From NCBI GenBank assembly GCA_009746045.1, contig RPFO01000231.1, forward strand, positions 167,501 through 231,500: a stretch of DNA of 64,000 nt, given 5' to 3'. Below, piece by piece: positions 1-10,969 of the stretch. Positions within the stretch are counted from its first letter, which is position 1. The number at the start of each line of letters is the position of its first letter. The translations under genes were made by a program, and so were the position numbers. Origin of the DNA: Mesostigma viride. Taxonomy: Eukaryota; Streptophyta; Mesostigmatophyceae; Mesostigmatales; Mesostigmataceae. Below the pieces are notes generated by a model that was given only the letters and a program-made list of their open reading frames with translations, was not told the origin of the DNA and ran no database searches.

Positions 1-221
1 AGGTCTCGGCGCCGTAGGTGAGAAGCCATGCCCTAGCTCTTGTATAGCCATGATGATCTTCCCCCCCATAAAAGGCTCCCCCTTAGCTGGGCATAGCTTG
101 ATAGATCATGGGGATGCACGTGACCTGTGTCCTGGTGCACCCCGAGCAAGTGTCGTTTACATTCCCACCCTTGCAGGAAGTAGCTTAGAATGTATTAAAA
201 GCCATATGCCCCTTCTCTGGG
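1..221 (+). mobile_element. LINE 3' UTR remnant, plus orientation
   Basis: Bases 25-217 match, in opposite orientation, the 3' UTR stretch at about 33,318-33,520. Shared blocks include CTTGCAGGAAGTAGCTTAGA and CATATGCCCCTTCTCTGGG. The first 20 bases also match the RT segment that encodes TYGAET in other LINE copies here. It ends in an AT-rich tract that merges with the tail of the minus-strand element that follows, so the two elements lie tail to tail. No coding capacity remains. Confidence 0.5.
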
Positions 222-1010
222 ATTAAAATTAAATTAAATTATAACATGCCTCCGTGGGGAGGTCATGTAGCACATATTTCATGATGGATGGGATGGAGGA
301 AGCCGCGTGATCGAACTATCCTAACTCTATCTAGAAAATCCTAACTACACTACTCATCAAAACGCCTCCTCCGCTTGGGGGGAGGTGGCTTGCCCACAGG
401 GTCGGGCGTGTGCGCCTTGACAATCTTCTTCCACCGCGTCTTGTCCTGCATGGCAGTCCAAAGACGGGAGAGAGAGTGGATGCGGTGCTCAAACTGGGCT
501 GGGACCACTAGGTCGTCCAGCAACATCTGAACATAGTTGGTGACAGGTTTCCCTACCCTTTTGGGAATGTCCGCGGGGCCAGGCCAGGTCAGAATGTGCC
601 GCCCTGGCTGGCCAAGCCGCTGGGGGCCGGCCAGACCAAGGGTGGTGTCGACCTGGCTGGTGCGGGCAAGGTGTCCTACAAATGCTATCCTACGCTGCCT
701 AATCTCGTCCGAAACACGAGGCATGCCATGATACAAAGACTCTGATGACGGACGCTCGGAAAAACCTACGTTGAGGACCTGCCGGAGCATCCTGTAAACT
801 GTGCCGTCGAGCCGAGCCGCCAGTTTGGGTGTGAGGGTCCACGCCTCGGCGCCATACGTGAGCACCGTGAGGACGAGGACCTTGAAGAGCATGCGCTTGC
901 GGTGCCCGTCCAGGCCCTTCGAGCGCCAGTAAGGTGTGAGCGAACGGAGCTTGGCCCAGGCAAGGCCGATGCGGGTGTCCACATCGTCGGCGGTGTCAGG
1001 AAGCCAGGGG
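222..1010 (-). mobile_element. 5'-truncated LINE, RT C-terminal region and 3' end
   Basis: An open frame at 982-350 (210 residues, no proper start) encodes the region downstream of a non-LTR reverse transcriptase. It has LTYGAEAWTLT and RRIAFVGHLARTSQVD, both typical of the RT C-terminal part of APE-type LINEs. It aligns with the longer copy at 39,919-40,716. The 3' UTR follows, with a bulged hairpin at 245-267 and a (TTTAA)-like tail at 222-242. The element is cut off at its 5' side near 1,010, losing the RT catalytic motifs, as expected for incomplete target-primed reverse transcription. Confidence 0.8.
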
Positions 1011-1026
1011 TATGTGCTACATCTCT

Positions 1027-1086
1027 GGGATATGTGCTACATATACTCCCAACGGAGTTATGTTCCTAATTAATTAATTAATTAAT
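1027..1086 (+). mobile_element. Solo LINE 3' end with hairpin and (TTAA)n tail
   Basis: A short piece containing only the terminal hairpin (1,039-1,063; ACTCC, CAAC, GGAGT) and a TTAATTAA tail. The same piece occurs at 22,105-22,158 in an intron and, on the other strand, at 33,265-33,320. Confidence 0.65.
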
Positions 1087-1425
1087 CCTACTGCCAGGGA
1101 ACCGCCGACTGCGGAGCATTAGCCCTTATCAGGATGTAGGCGAACTTGCTGATCAAACGGTCTACTACTATGGAAGTATATTTATTGAATTGTTGTTATT
1201 ATGGATTGAATCGATAAGTTTCGTAAGGGGCATATGCTACAGGAATGATATACCTTGCATCACACTCAAAGCGCAAGACTTGAAGCAAGAAAGGAACTGC
1301 CAGGGCAATGTAATCACTATCCATGAATAACTTCAGGCAAGCACCACCAGCTCGTTGGAGGGCCCTGGGTACACCTCTGAGGATATATCAAGGACCTGAG
1401 TATATATATTGTCGGGCACCATCGT

Positions 1426-1665
1426 GTGGTGCCCTTTGTCCTGGAGGAGTTTGGGGCCATGGGGCCCCTGACCTCCGCCTTCTTCAAGGAGTGTTGCCGG
1501 CTCCGGGAGGACCGGCTGGACCTGGAGGGCCAGCGGGCCCCATGGTCGGCGCGGACCTGGACGTCATATTGGCGTCAGCGCTTGTCGGTGGCGCTGACTC
1601 GGGCCATGGCTGACATCATGCTCCGCCGTACGCGGGCTGATTTTGCGGTGCAGCAGGGCTATTAG
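1426..1665 (+). pseudogene. Possible LINE RT C-terminal remnant
   Basis: An open frame of 79 residues reads PFVLEEFGAMGPLTSAFF and later WTSYWRQRLSVALTRAMADI. A PxVxEtFG motif followed by a QRLSVAL segment recalls the extreme C-terminus of some algal non-LTR RT proteins. Nothing upstream keeps the frame. This is an old fragment of a family different from the other LINEs here. The family assignment comes from recalled motif patterns only. Confidence 0.4.
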
Positions 1666-2010
1666 GTTCCTCCCGTTAGGCGTTTCCATTGGTCTTATCG
1701 TAGTATAGAGCTTTGACATGGCTCTGTATATAGGTTTATAGCTGGGCGTTTGCTTTGGTTTGAGTGATTTCAATCTGCTGTAAGTAATTATATTTTTATA
1801 ATATATTGTCATTCTCAAGGACAACATCATTTATCATTCTCAATCGTTTATCATTCTCACTGAATATATATAGTAGTATTGTCTTTATTATATATATAGT
1901 ATTGTCTCAATGATATATCACATGCCCCCTGCCTGCCCGCCCATGGCGCACCCGCTTGCCACTGATCACGTCACATGGAGGTGGCTGCCTGCCCTGCCTG
2001 TCCCTCACCC

Positions 2011-2201
2011 CGCACCCCACACCCCACACCCCACACCCCACACCCCACACCCCACACCCCACACCCCACACCCCACACCCCACACCCCACACCCCACACC
2101 CCACACCCCACACCCCACACCCCACACCCCACACCCCACACCCCACACCCCACACCCCACACCCCACACCCCACACCCCACACCCCACACCCCACACCCC
2201 A
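2011..2201. repeat. 7-bp satellite (CCCCACA)n
   Basis: About 27 nearly perfect tandem copies of a 7-bp unit. Because 7 is not a multiple of 3, all frames stay open (PHTPHPT-type peptides), so the long ORFs here are artefacts. Confidence 0.97.
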
Positions 2202-5040
2202 AGGCTCATGGCTCTAAACCTACCGCCCCATCAACTTCCCCATGCCTGCCTGCGGCGGTAGTCCCCGCTTGCTGGCTTGCCAGCACTTGTCTCAGGTGCA
2301 CATGCATGGCTGTGTTGCTTGCGTCTGTCTTGCTTGCCCTTTGACCCACCACATTGTGGTCTATACATGAACTGTTTGGTCGCATTTGGCATCAATCTGC
2401 TACCCGGCCACCATGCAACCAAAAGCCACGTGCGTGCGTACCAGAGGTTCCCGTGAACCCTATCACAACAGCAACAAGGCCTTGAAAGCCAGCACACATT
2501 GCGTATGTGCAAGACATCTTCATGGAAGGCTGCCTAACCCCCTCATTCCGCAGTTTGCTAAATGCGGATTCGACGATTTCGTTATTGAAGATTGAAGACC
2601 TCTACATCCCAACACATCGCCCAGGACACGTGAACCTGCAAGCCCCCAAGCAAACACTCATATGCATGTTGAAATCACTATAACCTCAGAGAAACATTCG
2701 GGAATGCAAGCAATCTGTTGCCACAACCACAAAGAGCTTATGCGTGCACCTAGCGCAACAACCCCAACCCCGATGAACAACATGGGTCCCGCAGCCATGC
2801 GGAATATCCAAGCATCGGCAATGCGCCAACGCTAGACATGCAGTTCGCTACAACATCACAATTCGGCACCAAATGAGTACAATTACAAAGCATGGAGATG
2901 AATAGAATTTAATAGCGACAGGTAACCGGTACGCTACACAAAACCAATAACACATGAATATTACGTGAGCAAGCCTCTTATCTAGCGTGACTTGCAAGGG
3001 GGCCCACGCATGACATAGAAATTGTCAGCCAAATTCAAAACGTGCGTATGGAAACAGCTAGTGCTGTTGCGTGAAACGGACAAATACCACTTATATGGCC
3101 ACGAAAAACTCAGGAATGTCTTAAGCTGCAGTTAATACTAGTGAATACCTGGATGTCGTTTGTCCTTTTTTTCATAAGCAGCGTAGTGAGACTATGGGTA
3201 AACGGCAATTAGCCCGAGAAAAGCGTCAAAACAGTCTTGGCCTGCCACAACAGGCCTTACACGGGACCCTTGACCTCTTCTCCGCAACAAGCTGTAAGTC
3301 TCTTTGGTTTTTGCATCCCAGCCGCAGCAACGACGCACCCAACGCTGCCGGCCATCTGACAGAGCAATAGTAATTAGTAAGGGGCAGCTGACTAAAGGCG
3401 ACAACTCAATTCATGAAGACCTCTACCTTCTTACATTGCATAATATTTTCGTACATTGGCTAATATTCTACGCCCAGGGCAAGCGCACGAATAAGTCACA
3501 GGCGCGCGGGTAATTTGTTTCCATTGTTGAATACAGCTAAACAAGCTCTCACGTACTGCTATCCCCCTAGCCATGCAATGCCGGTGAGGACCCTGAATTA
3601 AGGCTACAAATAGGAGGCGCAAACGTCGTTACGGGCATTCCTTGCCATGCGCCTTCACTGCGTGGCACGTGCGTGCCTGCAGTGAGCAAGCGAGTCTGGC
3701 TTGTTTTGGCCTGGCGGACACACAGGGCGGGCTGGGGTCTGCACGCTGTCCGAGGTCCTCTGCCACGTACAGTGTAAATGGGAACGTCGTCCGTGTCCTC
3801 CACTGCTAAACCTACCGCCCCAAAACCAGGCGGGTTTCAGTTGCGGAACTAGTTGCGATACTCGAGCACGCTCCCATTTCTCATCCACACATCACTTTTG
3901 ACAAGTGAAGGTGCCATGGTGTGCCCATACCTGTCCTTAATCGAAGTGGATGATAATTTTTTTTCTTTTTTGAGTTGCGATTCTCAGTTGTTGCGATACT
4001 GCGGGTGACCCCTGTAACATCGGCGCTTCAGCTGGTAACCAGCTGGTAGGCAACAGTGGATGCTCGCTGGTAAATTTGCCTCATGTCGTTATGCGTGATG
4101 CGGTCACGTCACAACTCATTCGATATTTCGATATGAGCTGGCAACGTCCCAGCTGACTATAGCTAGGGTTGGATATGTAGGACTGCCGCAATATGGCCAG
4201 GCGTTGTGCCTATTCCTTACTAAGCCTCTGGGTAATTTTCATCGCCGCGGCAAGCAATATCGGCCCACGCCAAGTCAGCTCCAAGAAGTCTCACCATCCC
4301 ACTGGCAAGCTGCATTCTGGCGACGCGCCGCGAATTCTAAAGAAGAAGGTCCTGGTGCCAAGGTGAGAGGTATATATAACTAATTCATCATTATATCATC
4401 AATTCATTTATTGAGCTTATTCTTAGCGTTTAACCTTCTGAGGAAAGATATTCGGGGGTTGGACCAGAGGGGTATAACCTAGGTCCTAACTGGGGGGTAC
4501 TTCTATAGGGGGCGTGCCAGGGGTCATTTAGACGGGCTGGGTGATTAGTAGGTCCTGACTGGAGGGTATAGCATTCCATGTCATTATCTTGATATGTATG
4601 TTCATGGCTCTTTTAATCTTTTAAACGTCCCACCGGATCGAGCGATCGCTATACATAGGAAGAGCAGGAAAGGAACGCTGTACTGCATGAGGTCCGAGGT
4701 ACATAGCAAAAAAAAAGGAATGCTGTAGTTTGAGGTCTGCGGTAAATATAGCAAGTGACGAAAGAAACTCTGTACAGCGGCGAGTCTGCAGTGAATAGCA
4801 AGAAAGGAGTACTCTCTGCTGACTGGTCTGCGGTAAATGGCAAGAAGAAAGGATTACTCTCTGCTCACTGGTCTGCGGTAAATAGCAAGAAGAAAGGATG
4901 GCTGTACTGGGGTCTGCAGTAACTGACTTAGGTTAACACCATGGCGCCAGCGCCGCGCGTGAATTACCTGGTTGCGGCCTAGCAGCTACAACGGTACAGT
5001 TTCCAAAGCTAAATATATCAAAAAGCTAAATATATGGCTG
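2202..5040. other. Intergenic, no gene recognised
   Basis: About 2.8 kb without a convincing coding region on either strand. The only structure I see is the degenerate tandem repeat at 4,660-4,920. Two AT-rich, TATA-like stretches (AAATATATC, AAATATATG) lie at about 5,012-5,036, roughly 50-75 bases before the GT14 start codon. Confidence 0.6.
4660..4920. repeat. Degenerate tandem repeat, about 50 bp, some 6 copies
   Basis: Units are recognisable by GGTCTGCGGTAAAT followed by AGCAAGAAGAAAGGA, with variable lengths. It lies about 170 bp upstream of the GT14 coding region. Confidence 0.6.
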
Positions 5041-5087
5041 CAGGAAATTGATTGTTGTTCGCGAGTCTTGATGGTACATTAACAGTC

Positions 5088-7592
5088 ATGAACGCAAGGA
5101 CGTGCCGACCCACAGTGAAATACCATGGTTCCACCTTCTGGTTGTTTAACAACACTCTTTCATCCTCATATGGGCTGCCTTCCTGTGCACGCGGCTACTT
5201 TGTACCTGCCTTCCTTGTGTACCTGGCTACTTTGTACCTGCCTTCCTTGTATACGTGGCTGCCGGCTTTGCACCTGGCTGCCAGTTTCACCTTTAGCACT
5301 CCAAGCGCCGCCATGGTGCATCCGCCATCCAATAAAAAGCGCGTCACGGGCACACCTGCGGCAGACCACATACAATTAAGCTTATGGAAGAAGCAGGTGG
5401 GCATGCTGCCTGCAGCTGGGCCGGGCTTAAGGTCAAATCTCTCCGCCATCGGTCAAGCGGTGCAACGGCCTCCCCAGGTAACTACAGGTGCCAACGTCGC
5501 CACACAGCAGCTCCCAGGGCCTGACCCGGGCTTAAGGTCAAATCTCTCCGCCATCGGTCAAGCGGTGCAACGGCCTCCCCAGGTAACTACAGGTGCCAAC
5601 GTCGCCACACAGCAGCTCCCAGGGCCTGACCCGGGCTTAAGGTCAAATCTCTCCGCCATCGGTCAAGCCGTTCAACGGCCTCCCCAGGTAACTACAGGTG
5701 CCAACGTCGCCACACAGCAGCTCCCAGGGCATGACCAGGGTTGGCAGTCCCCCCCACTGCTGTGCAATTGCAGTCGCATCCCCCACGACGTGGAGTTGAG
5801 GCGGGGCTGGGCGGTACCTGCGGACGAGCCGACGCGTGTGGGTAACGGCAGCGGTCAGGTTACGGCCCTAGCCGTGATGGAGCCACTAGTGACAGCAGTC
5901 CTTTTTCCACAGATGCCAGAAGAGGGAAACGGTTCCTCCGGGGCTGGCGGGAATCATTCGAGCGATGGCGCATCGAGCCCAGTTGCGGGGCTTGGAGGGC
6001 TGGAGCCAGGCATTGACGTCAGCAATGGCACTCACCCGGCGACAGCAGACTCCTCTCCTACATACCAAAATGGCACAGCAGACAGCAATGATCACCGCAT
6101 GTCAGGCAGCATAAAGTACGACAAGGGTGCCTCAGATGCCAGTACTGACCACGGCTCAGGCGATTATAGTGACCAGCACATTGGCGCTGCGGCACAAGGA
6201 GCGGTACTACAGCAGTTAATGAACAGTGACCGCATGGGCATCGCCTACTCGATCCTCCTGACACGGGCGAGGACTGCCGAGGTGTCCAGCTGCCTGCGCC
6301 TGCTGCGCGCGATCTACCACGAGGACAACGTGGTGGCCGTCCACCTGGACGCCAAGGCGCCGGGGGAGGAGCTTGTTGCGCTGGAGGCGGCCCTGGGGAG
6401 GGACCCCCTGCTGCGCGGCATGGCGTTCGTCGTGCCCCGCACGGGCGTCGTGTGGGGGGGTGTCTCGATGGTCACCACGGCGCTGCGGGTCATGTCTACG
6501 CTGCTGCGGCGCGACAAGCCGGCCGTGAGATGGTCTTACTGGATCAATCTGTCGGGGTCCGACTACCCGCTGATGACCCAGGAGTCATTGCGGCGTGTGC
6601 TCATGTCGCTCCCCGCGCCGATGGACTTCATGCCCGTGTATGAGGAGTATGGGCACCTGACGCTGGAAAAGCCTTCGAAATCGCATCGCTACCTCGTGGA
6701 CGACCCCGCGATTGCGGATGCGATACTCCTGGGTCGCAACCGCAATGTCTCGTCATACGGCCCATCACCATACGGCACGCAGCGAAACAGCCTCTCGCAT
6801 TTTTATCTAGTGCAGCTGGGGAAAGACCAGCTGTCGTTTCAATGGTGTAAGGCCGCCCCGCCCTCGTACGTCTTCAGCCGCACGACATGCGAATTTCTGG
6901 TCGAGGACCCCGAGGGCACGGTGCGCGACGCGCTGGTCCATTTATCCGGCTCGTTCGCCCCAGACGAGCTTTTCTACCCGACCGTGCTGGCCAACTCGCC
7001 CCGCCATCGGGCGTGGGTGCATTACCCGCTCATGTGCACGACGTGGGAGCCCAACGCGTCGCACGCGACCACGCTGAACGCGGCGCAGCACTGGGGGTTT
7101 CTCACGGGGTGCGGCACGCCATTTGCACGCAAGTTCCTGCCAGGGAGCGCCGTGCTGGATCGGATCGATGCCGAGTTCCTGGGCAATCCGGGCGATAACG
7201 AGCGACGTGTGACCGCCGCGCTCGCAGCCATCAATGGAATGTTCATCCCGGAAAGTGCGTTGGAATTCTCTGCAGGGCCGAGGTCTGTCACAACTGGCGC
7301 CGAGTCTCAACTGGGGATGTTACGGGGGCAGCCGCTCACCGGCAGCCCACCAAGTGATCATGGCACTGGCCTGCCTGCTCTTAATTGCTCAGCGCCTTAC
7401 GTTTTTGTCAGCTCCAAGTGGGTCGATGCCAATGGCTTGAAAGCAACGCCACTGAACGACGTTTGCCGCAAGCCTTTTTTGAATAGGGGTAAGCCCTGCA
7501 ATGGTTGGAGGATTATGAAGAAGACACTATCATTGGGGGTACAGCGCGGTGTTACAGAGTTTAGCGAGTCATGCTGCCCTTGCATGAAGTAG
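5088..7592 (+). CDS. GT14 glycosyltransferase (core-2/I-branching type)
   Basis: An intronless frame of 834 residues from the first ATG. The frame opens slightly upstream at 5,052 but without ATG. A hydrophobic segment at about residues 35-70 suggests a type II membrane anchor and Golgi lumenal location. A Ser/Thr/Asn-rich stem of about 300 residues follows, with three 35-residue repeats (about 112-216) and many N-x-S/T sites. The catalytic domain runs from about residue 384 (IAYSILLTRARTAEV) and has LRAIYHEDNVVAVHLDAKAP, VVWGGVSMV, NLSGSDYPL (about 485), APDELFYPTVL (about 624) and FARKF...VLDRIDAEFLG (about 678). These match the Branch/GT14 family, and the last motif resembles plant GLCAT14 and BC10 members. 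The family transfers GlcNAc, xylose or glucuronic acid to glycans or glycoproteins; the substrate here cannot be told. A Cys-rich C-terminal tail of about 130 residues is unusual. Confidence 0.9.
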   Translation: MNARTCRPTVKYHGSTFWLFNNTLSSSYGLPSCARGYFVPAFLVYLATLYLPSLYTWLPALHLAASFTFSTPSAAMVHPPSNKKRVTGTPAADHIQLSLWKKQVGMLPAAGPGLRSNLSAIGQAVQRPPQVTTGANVATQQLPGPDPGLRSNLSAIGQAVQRPPQVTTGANVATQQLPGPDPGLRSNLSAIGQAVQRPPQVTTGANVATQQLPGHDQGWQSPPLLCNCSRIPHDVELRRGWAVPADEPTRVGNGSGQVTALAVMEPLVTAVLFPQMPEEGNGSSGAGGNHSSDGASSPVAGLGGLEPGIDVSNGTHPATADSSPTYQNGTADSNDHRMSGSIKYDKGASDASTDHGSGDYSDQHIGAAAQGAVLQQLMNSDRMGIAYSILLTRARTAEVSSCLRLLRAIYHEDNVVAVHLDAKAPGEELVALEAALGRDPLLRGMAFVVPRTGVVWGGVSMVTTALRVMSTLLRRDKPAVRWSYWINLSGSDYPLMTQESLRRVLMSLPAPMDFMPVYEEYGHLTLEKPSKSHRYLVDDPAIADAILLGRNRNVSSYGPSPYGTQRNSLSHFYLVQLGKDQLSFQWCKAAPPSYVFSRTTCEFLVEDPEGTVRDALVHLSGSFAPDELFYPTVLANSPRHRAWVHYPLMCTTWEPNASHATTLNAAQHWGFLTGCGTPFARKFLPGSAVLDRIDAEFLGNPGDNERRVTAALAAINGMFIPESALEFSAGPRSVTTGAESQLGMLRGQPLTGSPPSDHGTGLPALNCSAPYVFVSSKWVDANGLKATPLNDVCRKPFLNRGKPCNGWRIMKKTLSLGVQRGVTEFSESCCPCMK
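5421..5735 (+). repeat. Three 105-bp in-frame repeats in the GT14 gene
   Basis: Starts at 5,421, 5,526 and 5,631 with nearly identical sequence. Each copy encodes 35 residues beginning GLRSNLSAIGQAV and ending near QQLPGPDP, with one N-x-S sequon (NLS). The near-identity implies recent expansion or gene conversion within the lumenal stem. Confidence 0.95.
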
Positions 7593-7767
7593 TAGCACAT
7601 GGCAGGTGAACAACCTTGGCGTTATCCTTATGAATGTCTTACAGCTCATGTGCAAGTCTCTATACTAATAAGCTTCCTTTTTATTTTCCCATTCTTTCAT
7701 TAGAAATGCTTCAGATCCTATACTGCATCTACCGTAACTTAGCCGGTGGCCCCCCATACCGAATGAT

Positions 7768-8340
7768 TTAATTAATTAATTAATGCAAAATGGGATACCA
7801 AGCGCCTTGCGCAGCATCTTGGTGACGTTGCCGTCGAGTCGTTGCTCCAGCTCCTGCGTCAGCGTCCATGTCTCGGCGCCGTAGGTCAGGATCGTCAGAA
7901 TGACGACCTTGAACAGGTCGCACTTGACGATCCGGGGTAAGGCGGGGTTGCTCCATTAGCGGCAGTGTGCATGGAGCTGCGCCCACGCCATGCCTATCCG
8001 GATCGCCATGTCGTCAGGACTCGCAGTCGGGAAGCCAAGTACTGCCTAGCAGCTTGAAGCATCCTGAAGTAGGGTATGAATTTACCTCGGTGTCGTCTTA
8101 GAGGCGAAGTGGGGGCGGGGGCCCGGCAAGACCGAGGGCCATGGCTTCCGTTTTGAGGCTGATTTCTAGACCAGCAGCACGAGCCTCGAGCGCCAGGCCG
8201 AGTCCTGGCCAAAGTTGGGCAGACTCCGGAGCCGGCCGGCTTCTCAATGAGCATGATGCCGTCGGCATAAATTATGAGATCAGTCTGCACTCAAATTCTG
8301 CTGGTTGGTCGGCCCCCCTTCCCGGCCAGCAGGCGAATCC
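7768..8340 (-). mobile_element. Decayed LINE fragment, RT C-terminal part
   Basis: A (TTAA)n tract at 7,768-7,784 is followed, on the minus strand upstream, by sequence matching the RT region of the 34.5-38.3 kb LINE. It includes the part encoding LTYGAETWTLTQELEQRLDG and, around 8,230-8,270, a degenerate ADGIMLIEKP that corresponds to YADDITLIEKP. Indels break every frame. The 3' UTR of the full element is missing. Confidence 0.75.
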
Positions 8341-8354
8341 CGTGAAGCTAGCTA

Positions 8355-10220
8355 CTAATTAATTAATTAATTAATTAATTAATTAATTAATTAATTAAAC
8401 TAGTGCTCCCGTTGGGGAGTCACGGAGCACCGAAGTGCTTTTAATCCCTGTGTGTGCACAACAGGAGAAAGGGCAGAGACCCCCAGTCTCCTTCATGCCA
8501 AAGGCATGCCACAGCTGCATTCGGGCACGTTAGCTAAACTGACACGCTAACGATCCGGCAATCTGTGGGTGCAATAAGACCCATGTGAGCATGGCATAAC
8601 ATGGAGCGTGGGCGAGTAAACGGATCATAGCCAAGACGTAGCATGGCTGTACAACAAGGACTAAGCTAAGGCTACATGGCTGGTTGTGTACCGTGCGTTA
8701 GCGGTGCACGTGACTAGGTATGTTGGCACGGCTAGGCAAACGTTCTAAGCATAGCTGCCATGGCGGCAGTGACTACCAATGGATACAAGCTAGGGCTATT
8801 AGCTAGTCTAGCCCGCGGGGGGCGTCCACATCTTGTGGTTGAGCATCAGGTCCCCACCCCTCCAGTACACCTTGGGCTACTGGGGGTCCTGCTTGTGGCG
8901 GAGGTACTCCGGCCACAGGTCGCGTCGCTGCTGCTGCTGAGCGGGGGTCAGGTCGTCGTCCAGCGTCCAGGTGAGGTCGTGCAACCGCTTGCGACGAGAG
9001 AGGAACCGCTGCTTGTCCTCACGGGAGGGGAAGGTGAGCAGAACTGGTGGGGGAGCCGCCTTGTCCCGTGAGTGGGGAAGGCGGTGACACCCACGCAGTT
9101 CTACCTCACCTACCAGGCCCATGAGGGTAAGGAGCTGCATGGTCCTTGAGCGCGTCGGCAAGGGAGGTTGACGTCTCACCTGGCTTCTGGGGGAAACGAC
9201 GCAGCACCACTCGGCACTCGCGGCGAGCGCGGTCGGTGGCCTCCCGTTGGTTGGCCTGGTGGTGGTCCTCCAGCTCCTGGAGCTTCGTGGCGATGGCGTC
9301 GGTGGTGGAGGCGGTCGCTGACCGCAGCAGGTCCGCATAGGAGAGGGGCGGGAGGTCGCCAGCATCCAGCTGGGGCGGCTGGGATGCGATGGTGGCCGTC
9401 TGCTCCGCTATCTTTGGGACCTGTGAGGCCAGGGCCTCGGTATGAGCGGTGATGGCTTCAAGCTTCTTCATAAGCACGCCGCACTTGCCCTCCACCTGGT
9501 TGAGGCGAGAGACAAGTGCAGCGTGCGTTTCAGATGCCTGCCCGGCGGTGTGCAGCGCCGTGAACTGGGGTTGGAGCTTGTGGACGACCTTGGTTTCCAC
9601 ATTGGAGACCCGGGCCTCCACCGTGTTGAGCGTCGTGTTCAGCGAGGTCAGCTTCTCGGCCAACGGCCAGGTCACGTGCTCCTCCAGCACTGCTCGGATG
9701 TCATCCTTGCAGAGGGAGGAAGCCGATGTGGCTGTCGGCCGCGCAGGCTGGGCTGGGGTGCGGATCCTGGCGACAATTTTGGCCATAGGTAGCTGGAAGT
9801 AGCTGCACATGATGGCGATGCGGTGGTTGAGCTCTGCCGGGCCTGGCAAGGAACGCCTCCAGGTCATCGGCGGGGATGGGCCCTACGGCCCCATGGAGCT
9901 TGCGTTCCTGTGATAAGTACCGCACTATTTCGGCGCATTCTTCTGTGGACAGCTCTAGCCAGTTGGTGAAAGAAAAACTTTCGTAATCTGGTAGGAACTT
10001 TCGCCATTTAGGTTCGTGGCAGGGTTTCTTGGGCTCGGGCGAGGCGCTGGGCGATGGTTTTGCTGGCGGTGAGTTGGCAGGCCCAGACGGCTGGGCAAGG
10101 ACGATGGCGAGTGGGTTGGGCTGGGAGCCGGCAAGCTCCTTTTCCAAACCCCGTTTAGCTTTTGGGGTCGTCATAGCTGCTTGTCACGTGCGTAACTTTG
10201 GCAATACTGCGTTTCAGCCG
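8355..10220 (-). mobile_element. ORF1-only LINE (half-LINE-like) with tail
   Basis: Reading on the minus strand, an ORF1 pseudogene (10,174 to about 8,809) is followed by about 400 bp of noncoding 3' sequence, a bulged hairpin (8,403-8,423) and a long (TTAA)n tail (8,355-8,397). No endonuclease or RT lies between ORF1 and the tail. This resembles mammalian HAL1 half-L1 elements, or an internal deletion of a two-ORF element. Confidence 0.65.
8809..10174 (-). pseudogene. LINE ORF1 protein, L1 type, frameshifted
   Basis: ATG at 10,174. It has a basic and Pro-rich N-terminus, then a coiled coil around LAEKLTSLNTTLNTVEARV (about 9,660-9,590). An RRM-like part follows (CRVVLRRFPQKPGETSTSL) and then a C-terminal domain (FPSREDKQRFLSRRKRL, DDDLTPAQQQQRRDLWPEYL). 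This order of coiled coil, RRM and CTD is that of L1 ORF1p, an RNA-binding trimeric chaperone. The frame changes near 9,845 and near 9,150-9,200. An in-frame TAG at 8,877 precedes a short conserved tail (VYWRGGD...) that ends near 8,809. A related ORF1 lies at 33,707-34,398. Confidence 0.75.
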
Positions 10221-10969
10221 TAACCGATTATACTGGCGTGTGCGTCACTCAAAAAAGCGCATCGAATGCAAGTGGTCTGACCGAATTTGGGGCTCAGACG
10301 CAAAAGATCTGAGCTCCGCCGTCAGCCATACCGCCGTAGTTGTCAAGTTTATTACCAAGCTCGCTATGGACAGACAGTGATGGCAATGCGGCTATGGCGG
10401 CGTGAAGGATAGACGGAGCTAACGTTGGCCAATCGCGACCGGGAGGACTCCAGTCGATTCGTCGCGAAAAGGTGCGTCTCGCAAACTCTCTTTTGCCTGG
10501 AAAAAAGCCGGCCGTCACTGCAACGGTGCGGCCGACAGGCGCCTGGCTTGCAAGGTGTAAGCCCGGCCCTGTAGCCACACCGCTTTCAGTGACGGCCTCC
10601 CTCCCATGGCTGTTTCATAGCGAGGCTAGGCCAGGATACGAACCCCCATTGGCAATGTGGCGCTGGCACGGGCCAGCCCCTTTGGATGGGCCAGTAGTTA
10701 CCCCGGGGCCTGGCCTCCTACAACACGGAAAACCCTTTAACAGGCGCTGGGACTATGGAATAGGTGCCACACATGGTGATTGGAAATCGCCCAGACACCT
10801 TTTACAACACCAGCCGACATTACTTGGACAAGGATGTAATGTGGCTTCAACATCTAAGCTCCCCCTAGACGCGCAGGTAGACAGCCGCGATGACTTACTA
10901 ACACGTTTTCTCTCCTCGTTTCCGTCTCCTCCTCCCCACCAACGCAGGGCCGGTGCTACAACTCCATCC

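Noticed and set aside
1907-2344. Several long ORFs made of PHTPHPT or GVWGVGC repeats
   Set aside because: They are translations of the 7-bp satellite, open in all frames by its period.
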